Source of the DNA: Candidatus Methylacidiphilales bacterium
Lineage (GTDB): Bacteria; Verrucomicrobiota; Verrucomicrobiia; Methylacidiphilales; JAAUTS01
Assembly: GCA_028713655.1 (NCBI GenBank)
Contig: JAQTNW010000011.1
Coordinates: 1-64,000, forward strand
Length of the DNA: 64,000 nucleotides
Direction: 5' to 3'
Under the pieces are notes generated by a model, which had not been told where the DNA came from, searched no databases, and saw nothing but the letters and a program-made list of their open reading frames with translations. How positions within the stretch are numbered: position 1 is the first letter of the stretch; every line of letters starts with the position of its first letter. Positions 28,904 to 36,678 of this stretch are shown here, piece after piece. The position numbers and the translations under genes were made by a program.

Positions 28904-29434
28904 ATGAAACTCAAACATTTTCTTAACGGCGTCGAACATGAGCGCGTGTTGCACGCAATCCGCGCGGCAGAACAAGGGACCACAGGCGACATCGTACTGT
29001 TGATCAGCCATCGCCGGACGAATGACCCACTTGCCGCGGCGCATAAAGCGTTTGGGAAGCTTCATTTGAAAAGCGTCGGCGGGAAGAACAGCCTTTTGAT
29101 TTTTGTGGCGCCCGAATCACAGAAGTTCGCGGTTGTGGGCGGTACCGCTTTACATGAAAAAGTCGGTCAAAAGTGGTGGGATGATCTGATGGTTATTCTG
29201 GCCGAACATTTCAAGGAGGCCCGCTACACCGAGGGTCTCCTCGCCGTCCTTAACAAGGTGGGGCAAGCCTATAAGAACCATTTCCCGGCAGCCACAGCGC
29301 AGAACCGAAAAGGCCGGCGCGACATCATAGAGGAAAACGCGCGCTCTGCAAAAGTTGCCAGCAAACGCCGAAAACCGTCACCGGCAGGAAAACCTGGAAA
29401 AAAGCAAAAACGGAAGTTACGCCGGACATCCTGA
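28904..29434 (+). CDS. Second TPM-domain protein
   Basis: 176 aa from the ATG at 28904; a start further upstream would read through the glycine tail codons of the preceding gene in another frame and is rejected. TPM-like domain: RVLHAIRAAEQGTTGDIVLL, NSLLIFVAPESQKFAVVGG, WWDDLMVILAEHFKEARYTEGLLAVLNKVG. No membrane helix; a lysine/arginine-rich tail of about 45 residues ends it. Third gene of a lemA-TPM-TPM operon. Confidence 0.82.
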   Translation: MKLKHFLNGVEHERVLHAIRAAEQGTTGDIVLLISHRRTNDPLAAAHKAFGKLHLKSVGGKNSLLIFVAPESQKFAVVGGTALHEKVGQKWWDDLMVILAEHFKEARYTEGLLAVLNKVGQAYKNHFPAATAQNRKGRRDIIEENARSAKVASKRRKPSPAGKPGKKQKRKLRRTS

Positions 29435-29499
29435 AAAGCGTTGCTGTTTGTGTGCCCAAAATTGTTTATCTCTGCATCCCGGACTTGACGCAAAGTCAA

Positions 29500-29534
29500 C
29501 TTCAACTTAAACTTCAACTTAAACTTCAACTTGA
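29500..29534 (+). repeat. 12-bp tandem repeat before the toxin-antitoxin pair
   Basis: Nearly three copies of CTTCAACTTAAA run directly into the antitoxin start codon, in place of any Shine-Dalgarno sequence. The repeat may act in translational or transcriptional control of the pair, or reflect slippage. Confidence 0.7.
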
Positions 29535-29782
29535 TGAAAACCGTGACCATGCTGGAATTTCGCCGGAATGCCGCAGGCATCCTCAAACGCCTGGCCAAAG
29601 GCGAGCGCATGCTGCTTTCCCATCGCGGCAGGCCCGCCGCTCGACTGGAGCCAATTCATGCCACGGCATCCCAATCGCCGCTCAACGACCCCTTCCTTAC
29701 AATTGGCGCCCGCGCCAAGCCCAGTCCCAAGGGCAAAACCCGCCACGCAGATATTGATGCGATCCTCTATGGCCGCCGCTGA
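29534..29782 (+). CDS. Phd/YefM-type antitoxin
   Basis: 82 aa. The N-terminal TVTMLEFRRNAAGILKRLAKGERMLLSHRGRPAARLEPI matches the DNA-binding part of Phd/YefM antitoxins; the rest, basic and proline-rich, would wrap the toxin. Start set at the ATG at 29534 (an overlapping TTG lies one codon upstream). It overlaps the PIN toxin gene by 14 nt. Antitoxins of this kind usually repress their own promoter. Confidence 0.82.
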   Translation: MKTVTMLEFRRNAAGILKRLAKGERMLLSHRGRPAARLEPIHATASQSPLNDPFLTIGARAKPSPKGKTRHADIDAILYGRR

Positions 29783-30188
29783 TGTATTCATGGACAGCGC
29801 GGGCTTTCTTGCGCTTTGGGACGCTGCGGATGAATACCACGGCTCAGCCGTCCGCCTACAACAAGAATTGGCACACCATAAACGACGCTTCCTGACGACC
29901 GATTATATAGTGGATGAAACTGTCACATTATTACGGGTACGTCACAGCCACGCTGCCGCATGCAGCTTTCTCGATGCGATGCAAGCCAGCGAAATCCTTC
30001 GCTTGGAGTGGGTCGATTCTGAACGGTTTCAGGCCGCCGCTTCTGTTTTCCGCAAACACCATGACAAGGAATGGTCCTTCACCGATTGCGTGAGCTTCGC
30101 TCTCATGAATGAACTGAAAATCCGCGATGCCTTTACCACCGACCACCATTTCCGCCAGGCCGGCTTTGTTCCGCTATTAAAAGCCTGA
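29769..30188 (+). CDS. PIN-domain (VapC-like) ribonuclease toxin
   Basis: 139 aa. The acidic PIN active site is present: D9 (FMDSAGFLAL), E50 (TDYIVDETVTLL), D106 (FTDCVSF) and D125 (TTDHHFRQAGF). VapC-like toxins cut tRNA or rRNA when freed from antitoxin. The start lies inside the 3' end of the antitoxin gene, giving translational coupling. Confidence 0.88.
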   Translation: MAAADVFMDSAGFLALWDAADEYHGSAVRLQQELAHHKRRFLTTDYIVDETVTLLRVRHSHAAACSFLDAMQASEILRLEWVDSERFQAAASVFRKHHDKEWSFTDCVSFALMNELKIRDAFTTDHHFRQAGFVPLLKA

Positions 30189-30294
30189 AACAACACCGGT
30201 GCGGTTAAAATTGATAGATGCACAATTCAGCCGCTGAGCCGTCGGGCTTGGAAAGTGTCTTGCTCATGGAGTACTATTATGTTCCGCAAGGCCT

Positions 30295-30383
30295 AACCTG
30301 CATATTTCATACTCATTTCAATGGTCAACCTGTTAGCGCCGGGACGTAACAGCGGCAAGACATGTGCTGAGCATATGCAGGTT
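30295..30383 (+). repeat. MITE-like palindromic repeat, copy B
   Basis: 89 bp bounded by AACCTGCATA (30295-30304) and TATGCAGGTT (30374-30383), a perfect 10-bp inverted repeat. It is the inverse-orientation homologue of 19351-19437, with substitutions and small indels only in the second half. The changes at the two ends (G to A and C to T) are compensatory, keeping the ends complementary in both copies. Confidence 0.8.
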
Positions 30384-30460
30384 ATTGCAAAACCGCCTCA
30401 AAATAAGGCGGTTCCAATTCAAAAATCAAAACAAAATACCCATTCAGGCGGTTTTGCTTG

Positions 30461-30553
30461 TAGCCCGGATGTTGCCACACACTCGGTTTCTGCCACACTT
30501 TGGAGCAGGACACTTTGCCCGGGATTTCAGAAGCGTGTGAAACATCCGGGCTA
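30461..30553. repeat. Long inverted repeat (CCCGGAT family)
   Basis: TAGCCCGGATGTT (30461-30473) is the exact reverse complement of AACATCCGGGCTA (30541-30553). CACAC and GTGTG extend the stem one step inward. A 67-nt interior separates the 13-bp arms. Confidence 0.7.
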
Positions 30554-30582
30554 AAGTCACGCAACATGAATTTCAAATCCGG

Positions 30583-31758
30583 CTAACATGCCCGGATCGG
30601 GACATAGCCATGTACAAGACCTCCTTTGGAAAAAACAAATTGGTAAAGTTGAATACCCCGCGCTCGGAATGCGCCCGCGCACCCAAGCAGGTAATACCGC
30701 CACATCCTGTAAAAGCGCCCGCCAAAACGGTTTTCAAAGCGCTGCCATGATTTGCGAAACCTGTTTTCCCACGCAAGCAGGGTTGGATCATAGTACGCGC
30801 CGAAATTATGGGTGTCTTCGAGGACGAACAAGCCCTCCGCAGCCCGCGCCACCAGCGACGCCGAAGGCAATATGGAATTCGGGAAAATGTATTCTGAGAT
30901 CCAGGGATCGGGACGTGGAATGGATTCAATATCCGCTATGGTGTGGCAAAGAAAAAGGCCGTCGTCCTTCAAACAACGGTCGGCGGCTTTCATATAATGG
31001 CGATAATTTTTGTACCCGACATGCTCCAACATCCCCACGCTCACAATGCGGTCGAAGGGTTCCGAAACATCGCGGTAGTCCTGCAAACGGATTTCAACAG
31101 GCAAACCGCGGCAGAACTCTTCGCCATAGCTTTGCTGCTGCTTTGAAATCGTGATGCCAATGACCGTGCAGCCATACCGCTGCGCCGCGTATTTCGCCAA
31201 TCCGCCCCAACCACAGCCGATGTCGAGCAAACGCATGCCGGGCCGAAGATCGAGCTTTCGGCAGATCAAATCCATTTTCAACCGCTGGGCTTCGTCAAGA
31301 TCGGCGGTGTTTTGGAAATACGCGCAGGAATACTGCATCGTCGGGCCCAGCATGGCTTCGAAAAAGTCGTTGCCCAGGTCGTAATGCCGTTCCCCCACAA
31401 GACGGGACCGGCTCTTGCTTTGCAAATTGATCACTGCCGAAAGCGCTACCGCCATCAGCACACGAACATTGCTCCCCCAATGTTTTTCAAGATTCGCGCG
31501 CTTGGCCCGAAAACACATTTCATCAATGGCATCACAGTCCCACCATCCCTCCATATAGGCTTCGCCGAAGCCGAGGAGTCCATCGGCCAAAACCCGCCGG
31601 TAGAACCGGTCATTATGGACCTGAATGTCCCACGGACGTCCACCGCCGATTCGAATGTCGGCAGACTCGAATATCTCACGAAGCATCGCCTCCGCCCAAG
31701 GCCATCGCGCCGGGAGTTCGGAGACCCCGAAATGGCTGTGCTTGATGATTTGCATCAT
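30583..31758 (-). CDS. cfa: Cyclopropane-fatty-acyl-phospholipid synthase
   Basis: 391 aa SAM-dependent enzyme that methylenates unsaturated acyl chains of membrane phospholipids. N-terminal lipid-binding region (1-110), then HYDLGNDFFEAMLG (125-138) with the bicarbonate/lipid-site residues, SAM motif LLDIGCGWGGLAKYAA (177-192), VGMLEHVGYKNY and a C-terminal FRARGIQLYQFVFSKGG. Length matches E. coli Cfa (382). It is transcribed away from the tRNA that was split by the island, 44 nt beyond its start. Confidence 0.93.
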   Translation of the reverse strand: MMQIIKHSHFGVSELPARWPWAEAMLREIFESADIRIGGGRPWDIQVHNDRFYRRVLADGLLGFGEAYMEGWWDCDAIDEMCFRAKRANLEKHWGSNVRVLMAVALSAVINLQSKSRSRLVGERHYDLGNDFFEAMLGPTMQYSCAYFQNTADLDEAQRLKMDLICRKLDLRPGMRLLDIGCGWGGLAKYAAQRYGCTVIGITISKQQQSYGEEFCRGLPVEIRLQDYRDVSEPFDRIVSVGMLEHVGYKNYRHYMKAADRCLKDDGLFLCHTIADIESIPRPDPWISEYIFPNSILPSASLVARAAEGLFVLEDTHNFGAYYDPTLLAWENRFRKSWQRFENRFGGRFYRMWRYYLLGCAGAFRARGIQLYQFVFSKGGLVHGYVPIRAC

Positions 31759-31802
31759 TCCACTTGTCGAAAAATTTCCGACAGCTACCTTGACCCTTTA
31801 AT

Positions 31803-31840
31803 GGGCCTGTAGCTCAATGGTTAGAGCAGGGGACTCATAA
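31803..31840 (+). pseudogene. 5' half of tRNA-Ile2(CAU), split by the island
   Basis: GGGCCTG acceptor strand, D arm, 5' anticodon stem GGGGA and loop CTCATAA are intact, then the sequence changes to island DNA at 31841 (GGGGCAAG), which cannot close the stem. Joined to 55086-55120 it gives a perfect 73-nt cloverleaf, so this was the original host gene. Confidence 0.93.
31834..31840 (+). other. attL core, 7 bp (tRNA anticodon loop)
   Basis: CTCATAA, identical to 55079-55085; flanking bases differ on both sides between the two copies, so the shared crossover segment is exactly the anticodon loop. Confidence 0.88.
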
Positions 31841-31927
31841 GGGGCAAGCGCTTTTTTCAAGGTTTTTCAAATTCTTGCAAGACCTTGCCAGTCTGACGGT
31901 TATATCAGATTCTGTTTTGCGTGATTG

Positions 31928-31986
31928 TTCACGGTTTTGTGCAGTTTTGCCAAAAAATCACCTATAACCGTGAATTTGACCGTGAA
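31928..31986. promoter_or_regulatory. Left arm-type integrase sites (ACCGTGAA)
   Basis: Two direct copies of ACCGTGAA start 12 bp apart (31967-31974, 31979-31986) and an inverted copy lies at 31928-31935. The right end has the same direct pair with the same 12-bp step (54992, 55004), including the preceding ATA. This is the layout of arm-binding sites for lambda-type tyrosine integrases. Confidence 0.7.
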
Positions 31987-32559
31987 CGTTTGGCTCCCTT
32001 TTTCTCACAATCTCTACATCTTCCAATCAGCCCGGCAGTGTGCGTTCCTAACATCCAACGACTCCCCTGCCCTACGTCTTCTGACTGCGACAGGCATGTA
32101 TTCTGAAATCCACTCCAGGCGGCACGATGCTGGATAAGAGTATAGAATCTCTTTCCCATTCTCTCTCTGTCTAGCGCGCCCGGCAATGAGGGCACCTAAA
32201 CAAAATTCAACACCCGTCCGACGCGCCTCTCCTCCGTCACGGGGCGCGGTGGATGGGTGTTCTGAAATCCTCTCCCGGTGACAGCAAGCGCCGTGACGCG
32301 AACGCAAGGGAGGGGCGCGGGGCTTGCTCATGATTTTGAAAAAGTAGTCGGCTGAAATGGTTCCATTAGAATGTTTTTTGGCATTCAATGCCAATAGTTG
32401 GTTGGAACAAGCCTACCAGCGACGGTGACGGGTCGAGCGAGACGTGCAAAACGCGAGCGCGAGCCCGTCCACGGTTGCGGCCTTGAATGGAAATTTAAAG
32501 GCGGAAACGAAGGAGCGGGTTTTGGCGAAGCCAAAGGCCCGCTCTTTCGCCCGTCCTGG

Positions 32560-33166
32560 ATAAAAGAGGCATTGGCCTTTCATGGCAGTATCTGGCGGGA
32601 GGATTGGAGCAACGTGGCTCCATGCCGGAGGCGGCACGATGAAACAATGGGTGAATGCTTGATGCAGCACAGGAGCAGCATCGATTCATTATGGAGCATG
32701 TTCTCGAACCATGAAGCATGGCAAGTGTATGAAAGAAGCAGAATCGGAGTACGATGGTCACGGCGCGGATGAAGCAAGGAAAGAGCCGGATGCACAGTCG
32801 GCGAGGCAGGTTCAATTTTTGTTGAGGCACAGATTCAGGGGGTGAAGAGGGGTTGCATTCAGTGGCAACGTGGAAACAGGATGGATGAAATGCGGTGTCA
32901 CCCCCTGTCAGAATAGAACAGGCATGGCTCTGGCAAGGGTGAATACCCGATGTGTCACGGAAGCGGAGTTGATTCACGATGGAAAATCCTCTCGAACCAT
33001 GAAGCACGACAGATGCAGGATGGAAGCAGGATTGAAAAAGCAGGGCCGCATTGCCAGTTACCACGGAACAAGCATGGCAGCGGCGCGGAATCAGAATTGG
33101 TTCATAACTGGAGCAGGCTCTTTCAAGTATGAAGCACGGCGGATGCAGCATGGAAGCATCGTGACG
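32560..33166. repeat. Degenerate repeats before the relaxase gene
   Basis: A segment around TCGAACCATGAAGCA followed by a CATGGCA/CACGACAG-type run recurs at about 32702, 32991 and, more diverged, 33119 (TTTCAAGTATGAAGCACGGC). ATGCAGSATGGAAGCA follows in two copies, and GAACAGGCATGGC / GAACAAGCATGGC occurs between them. Spacing is uneven (289 and 128 bp), so it is not a CRISPR or simple tandem array. Confidence 0.55.
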
Positions 33167-33359
33167 CATGAATGAACGGGGCTGAACAGCCCTTGACCGA
33201 ACCCCGTTCGGAGTGGCGTGTTCGTTGCAAAGTATTGAAAGGTTCTGGCGAATGCTTCGATAGGGACTGTTTGAATTCACGAGTCGCTAACGCCGATACT
33301 ACTTTGTAATACCAAGTAGTCTTTGAAGCCAAGGTGGGCCATGTGTTTAGTTGGTTGGC

Positions 33360-36020
33360 ATGGTTCGATTCGACAAACCCTGCCGGAATGTCGCCGGAGC
33401 TATGGAATACTTTTCCCAGCATTTGGGCAAAGGTGATTATCTGACCCAGCAAGGCCAGTCCGAAATGGTGTGGATGGGGAAAGGAGCGATCCGCCTTGGT
33501 TTGTCGGGCCATGCCCAGGAGCAACATTTTTCCCAGTTGTGTTCCGGGAAACATCCGTTTACTGGGGAAAAGCTGGGGGTGCGGGACATGGGGGCGAATC
33601 GAAGGGTCTGCTTCTTTGGCCAAATCTCGGCACCGAAAGATGTTTCCATTGCCTATTTGGTCGGTGGCGATGAACGGATTGCCGGATGGTGGAATGAGGC
33701 TGTACAAGACACCTTGATGGAAATTGAAGCCACCACGTTAACCCGTGTGCGTAAAGCCGGGGCGATGGAAAATCGTCAGACCGGCAACATGGTTGCGGCG
33801 GTTGTCACGCATGACGCCAGCCGGAGCCTTGATCCCCAGTTGCACACCCATGTCTGCATCATGAACGTGACCTATGACGAGGTGGAACAGCGCTGGAAAG
33901 GTGTGGAGCCCTCCGGGTTCTATCGGCATCAGGGTTATTTCCGAGAAGTCTGCTACAATAAACTCTCCCAGCGAATGGTGGAAGCGGGCTATGAACTCGA
34001 AAAGGCCCGGACGCTGGGTTTCATCGTCAAAGGTTTCCCACCTGAACTGCGGGATAAATTCAGCAAGCGGCGGAAAGACATCCTCGAAAAAGCCGCCGCC
34101 CTGGGTGTGAAATCCCAGGATGGATTGCACAAGATTGCCGGAAGCAGCCGTTCCGGAAAACAAAACATCGAAACTTCGGAACTTAAAACACGTTGGATCA
34201 AGGAAAGCGGGGAAGCGTTGACGACGGTTCAAGCGGTGATTGCTTCAGCGGATGGCAAGCCCAACCCCGGTTTATCGGTCACAGCTTCGGAATCTGTGCG
34301 TTATGCCGAAGAACATTTGTTTGAGCGGTGTTCGGTGACCGATGAGCGGGCCATCCTGCGGGAAGCTCTCATGTATGGCCGTGGTCAGGTGTCATTGGAA
34401 CAACTCCGTTCTGAGATTGAAGAAAAGGTGAAGTCCGGTCTTTGGATTCGTAAGGGCGAAAAAATCACTTCCAGGGAAACACTCCGCATGGAACAGGAAT
34501 ACATCACCTGGGCCAGGCTGCGCCGGGGCAAACTGGGCTCCTTGGGTGATGCGTCCCAAGTGAATCCGAATTTGAGCAAGGAACAATTCCGGGCGGTCCA
34601 GAAAATCCTCCGTTCTTGGGATCGAATCGTTGTTTTGCAGGGAGATGCCGGAACGGGTAAGACAACTACCTTGAAGGAAGTGGTTCGAGGGATTGAACGC
34701 AGGGGCGGCAAGCCTTTTTGTTGCGCCCCCTCTTCCGGTGCCGCCGATGTGTTGCGAAAAGATCTGACGGCGGATGCCAACACTCTGCAACAGCTTCTGG
34801 TCAATCCGTCCCTGGACGCACGGGTGCAGGAACAGGCCATTATTGTTGATGAAGCGGGCTTGATCTCAACCCGGCAGATGCGGGATTTATGCCGTCTGGC
34901 AAAAGAAAACGATTGCCGCCTGGTTTTGGTTGGCGACATCAAACAGCACAGTTCGGTGGAGGCGGGTGATGCTCTGAGAGCCTTGGAAAAATTCGGCGAG
35001 GTGGAAGTGGCCAGTTTAAGAACCATCCACCGCCAGGTCGATCCGGCCTATCGAATAGCCGTACGGTATCTGGCCACAAAAAAGCCGTATCAGGCATTCC
35101 AGCAATTTTGCAGCATTGGAGCCGTCCGGGAAATCAAAGACCAGAAGGAATTATTCCAACGCGCGGCAGAGGATTACGTCAAAACCCTCCATAAAGGGAA
35201 ATCCTGCCTGGCCATTTCCCCTGTCTGGTCTGAAATCCACCAGTTCACCGATGCGGTGCGGGTACAACTGCGCGAAGCCAAGCTTCTTCCTTCAGAGCAG
35301 CACACGGTCAAAACCTTCTCGTCTCATCAATGGACCAAGGCGGAACGAAAAGATGTGCGGAACTACCAAGCAGGCGATGTGCTGGCTTTCCACCGGAAAA
35401 CAGCCGTCTTTGAAAAGGGCGAGGTTTTGCGCTGCATTGGGAAACAGGAACGCCAGGTCGTGGTCGAACGTGCCAACGGTGACCGCTATGCGTTCAACCC
35501 CAAACAAATTACCAGCTATGATATCGGGCTGGAACGGGAACTGGCCATTGCTTCAGGCGAAAGGCTGCTCCTTCGTGGCAACTGCAAGCTCCAGAAATTG
35601 CAAAACGGGGACATCGTGGAAGTGTCTGGCTTGGGTGGGGACGGTTCACTCCAGTTGAAGGATGGCCGGGTGATTCCGACAGATTTTCGGCAGTTCACTT
35701 ATGGCTATGCCACCACCTCCCATGCAGCCCAGGGAAAAACCGTGGATCGGGGGATTGTCATCATGTCGGATGAGGGCATCCGGGCCAGTAATTTGAGGCA
35801 AGCCTACGTCAGTCATTCCCGGTTTCGGGAAAACATGGCCCTATATGTTTCCGACGAAAGAGCGGCCAAAGATGCTTTTGCTACCGATGCAGACCGACAA
35901 TTGGCGATGGAATTAAACCGTCAGGATGCGGCCCATATCCGGGAATGCGAACGGTTGTTTGAACAGGCCGATGCCTGCAGGCGCAGCGGCAACGGGTCCT
36001 GGCCGCCCGTGCCACCATGA
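33360..36020 (+). CDS. MobF-family conjugative relaxase with helicase domain (TrwC/TraA-like)
   Basis: 886 aa from the ATG at 33360. The N-terminal relaxase has an early Tyr pair region (MEYFSQHLGKGDYL) and the three-His metal motif (VVTHDASRSLDPQLHTHVCI, about 148-168). From about residue 400 comes a RecD-like SF1 helicase: Walker A GDAGTGKTTTLKEV (about 428), Walker B IIVDEAGLIS and the late TTSHAAQGKTVDRG motif VI-type. It nicks one strand at oriT and unwinds it for transfer. No coupling protein or pilus genes follow. Shorter than TrwC (966) or TraI (1756), so only the core domains are present. Confidence 0.9.
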   Translation: MVRFDKPCRNVAGAMEYFSQHLGKGDYLTQQGQSEMVWMGKGAIRLGLSGHAQEQHFSQLCSGKHPFTGEKLGVRDMGANRRVCFFGQISAPKDVSIAYLVGGDERIAGWWNEAVQDTLMEIEATTLTRVRKAGAMENRQTGNMVAAVVTHDASRSLDPQLHTHVCIMNVTYDEVEQRWKGVEPSGFYRHQGYFREVCYNKLSQRMVEAGYELEKARTLGFIVKGFPPELRDKFSKRRKDILEKAAALGVKSQDGLHKIAGSSRSGKQNIETSELKTRWIKESGEALTTVQAVIASADGKPNPGLSVTASESVRYAEEHLFERCSVTDERAILREALMYGRGQVSLEQLRSEIEEKVKSGLWIRKGEKITSRETLRMEQEYITWARLRRGKLGSLGDASQVNPNLSKEQFRAVQKILRSWDRIVVLQGDAGTGKTTTLKEVVRGIERRGGKPFCCAPSSGAADVLRKDLTADANTLQQLLVNPSLDARVQEQAIIVDEAGLISTRQMRDLCRLAKENDCRLVLVGDIKQHSSVEAGDALRALEKFGEVEVASLRTIHRQVDPAYRIAVRYLATKKPYQAFQQFCSIGAVREIKDQKELFQRAAEDYVKTLHKGKSCLAISPVWSEIHQFTDAVRVQLREAKLLPSEQHTVKTFSSHQWTKAERKDVRNYQAGDVLAFHRKTAVFEKGEVLRCIGKQERQVVVERANGDRYAFNPKQITSYDIGLERELAIASGERLLLRGNCKLQKLQNGDIVEVSGLGGDGSLQLKDGRVIPTDFRQFTYGYATTSHAAQGKTVDRGIVIMSDEGIRASNLRQAYVSHSRFRENMALYVSDERAAKDAFATDADRQLAMELNRQDAAHIRECERLFEQADACRRSGNGSWPPVPP

Positions 36021-36092
36021 AACCAAGAGTGGGGATCAGCCTCCATGTGCATTAACAAACACTCGAAGGCAATCCGGCCTGTTTTTGGCAAT

Positions 36093-36128
36093 ACAAAAGA
36101 TTGCACTTTTTGTAATCTTTTGTAGAGT
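36093..36128 (+). promoter_or_regulatory. Promoter and palindromic operator of the AbiE operon
   Basis: Perfect 10-bp inverted repeat ACAAAAGATT (36093-36102) / AATCTTTTGT (36114-36123), centred 28 bp before the abiEi start. It covers a -35-like TTGCAC (36101-36106) and runs into a -10-like TAGAGT (36123-36128, 16-nt spacer). AbiEi antitoxins are known to bind inverted repeats in their own promoter, so autorepression is expected. Confidence 0.7.
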
Positions 36129-36135
36129 CTTAAGA

Positions 36136-36678
36136 ATGCAGCCCATCAAAAAGCTAGCCCAAGTTCTGGACTCTCTGGCCGACCGGGATCACTGTTTGTT
36201 CTCCCCGTCGGACTTGGCTGTCGCCTTGGGAGACTACCGTCAGATGCCGGTATTGCTTTCGCGTGCCGTAAATGCCGGAATTCTCAAGCGTGTCTGTCGC
36301 GGCATTTATCTTTACCCTCGGACCGATTATCCCGGCGGCCACCTTTTGTTTCACGCGGCCGCCCGGCTGCGGGCGGAGGAATTCAACTATATCAGCCTCG
36401 AAACTGCGTTGAGCGATGCCGGAGTGATTTCTCAAATACCGATAAACTGGATCAGTCTCATGTCATCCGGGCGCAGTCATGTCGTGGACTGCGGGGATTT
36501 TGGCCACATCGAGTTTGTGCATACGGCCCAGCGCCCGGAAGACTTGGCCAGTGAATTGAATTATGATGCGGAACGCCATCTTTGGAAGGCTTCCGTCCGG
36601 CAGGCGCTGCGCGACATGAAGGCCACCCGCCGCAGCATGGATTTGGTGAATATGGAGACAGCGCATGAGCTTGTTTGA
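36136..36678 (+). CDS. abiEi: AbiEi-type antitoxin / transcriptional regulator
   Basis: 180 aa from the ATG at 36136. N-terminal winged-helix region (LFSPSDLAVALGDYRQMPVLLSRAVNAGILKRVCRGIYLYP) followed by the AbiEi C-terminal domain (YISLETALSDAGVISQIPINWISLMSSG, GHIEFVHT). Antitoxin of a type IV system: it represses the operon and opposes the nucleotidyltransferase toxin without binding it. The 3' end overlaps abiEii by 14 nt. Confidence 0.85.
   Translation: MQPIKKLAQVLDSLADRDHCLFSPSDLAVALGDYRQMPVLLSRAVNAGILKRVCRGIYLYPRTDYPGGHLLFHAAARLRAEEFNYISLETALSDAGVISQIPINWISLMSSGRSHVVDCGDFGHIEFVHTAQRPEDLASELNYDAERHLWKASVRQALRDMKATRRSMDLVNMETAHELV

Larger units (their letters stand above)
30189..30582. 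other. Gene-free stretch between convergent genes, rich in palindromes
   Basis: 394 nt holding, in order, the second MITE-like element, an 8-bp-stem hairpin (AACCGCCT/AGGCGGTT, 30391-30413) and a long 93-nt inverted repeat (30461-30553). No coding sequence with credible composition. Confidence 0.7.
31841..33359. other. Island left end, no convincing gene
   Basis: About 1.5 kb. After the core come an interrupted CAAGGT/ACCTTG inverted repeat (31858-31887), ACCGTGAA arm-type sites, a 17-nt palindrome TTGGCATTCAATGCCAA (32378-32394), a block of degenerate repeats (about 32560-33166) and a GAACGGGG/CCCCGTTC hairpin (33174-33209). ORFs here are Cys/His-rich or repeat-driven and look non-coding. 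A region before a relaxase is where an oriT would be expected; no nick site was recognised. Confidence 0.55.

Noticed and set aside
32560-33166. CRISPR array
   Set aside because: Repeats are few, diverged and unevenly spaced (289 and 128 bp); no cas genes.
32495-33280. 261-codon minus-strand ORF at the island's left end
   Set aside because: Very rich in Cys, His, Ser and Pro, built from the degenerate DNA repeats, with no known motif or ribosome site; reads as non-coding.
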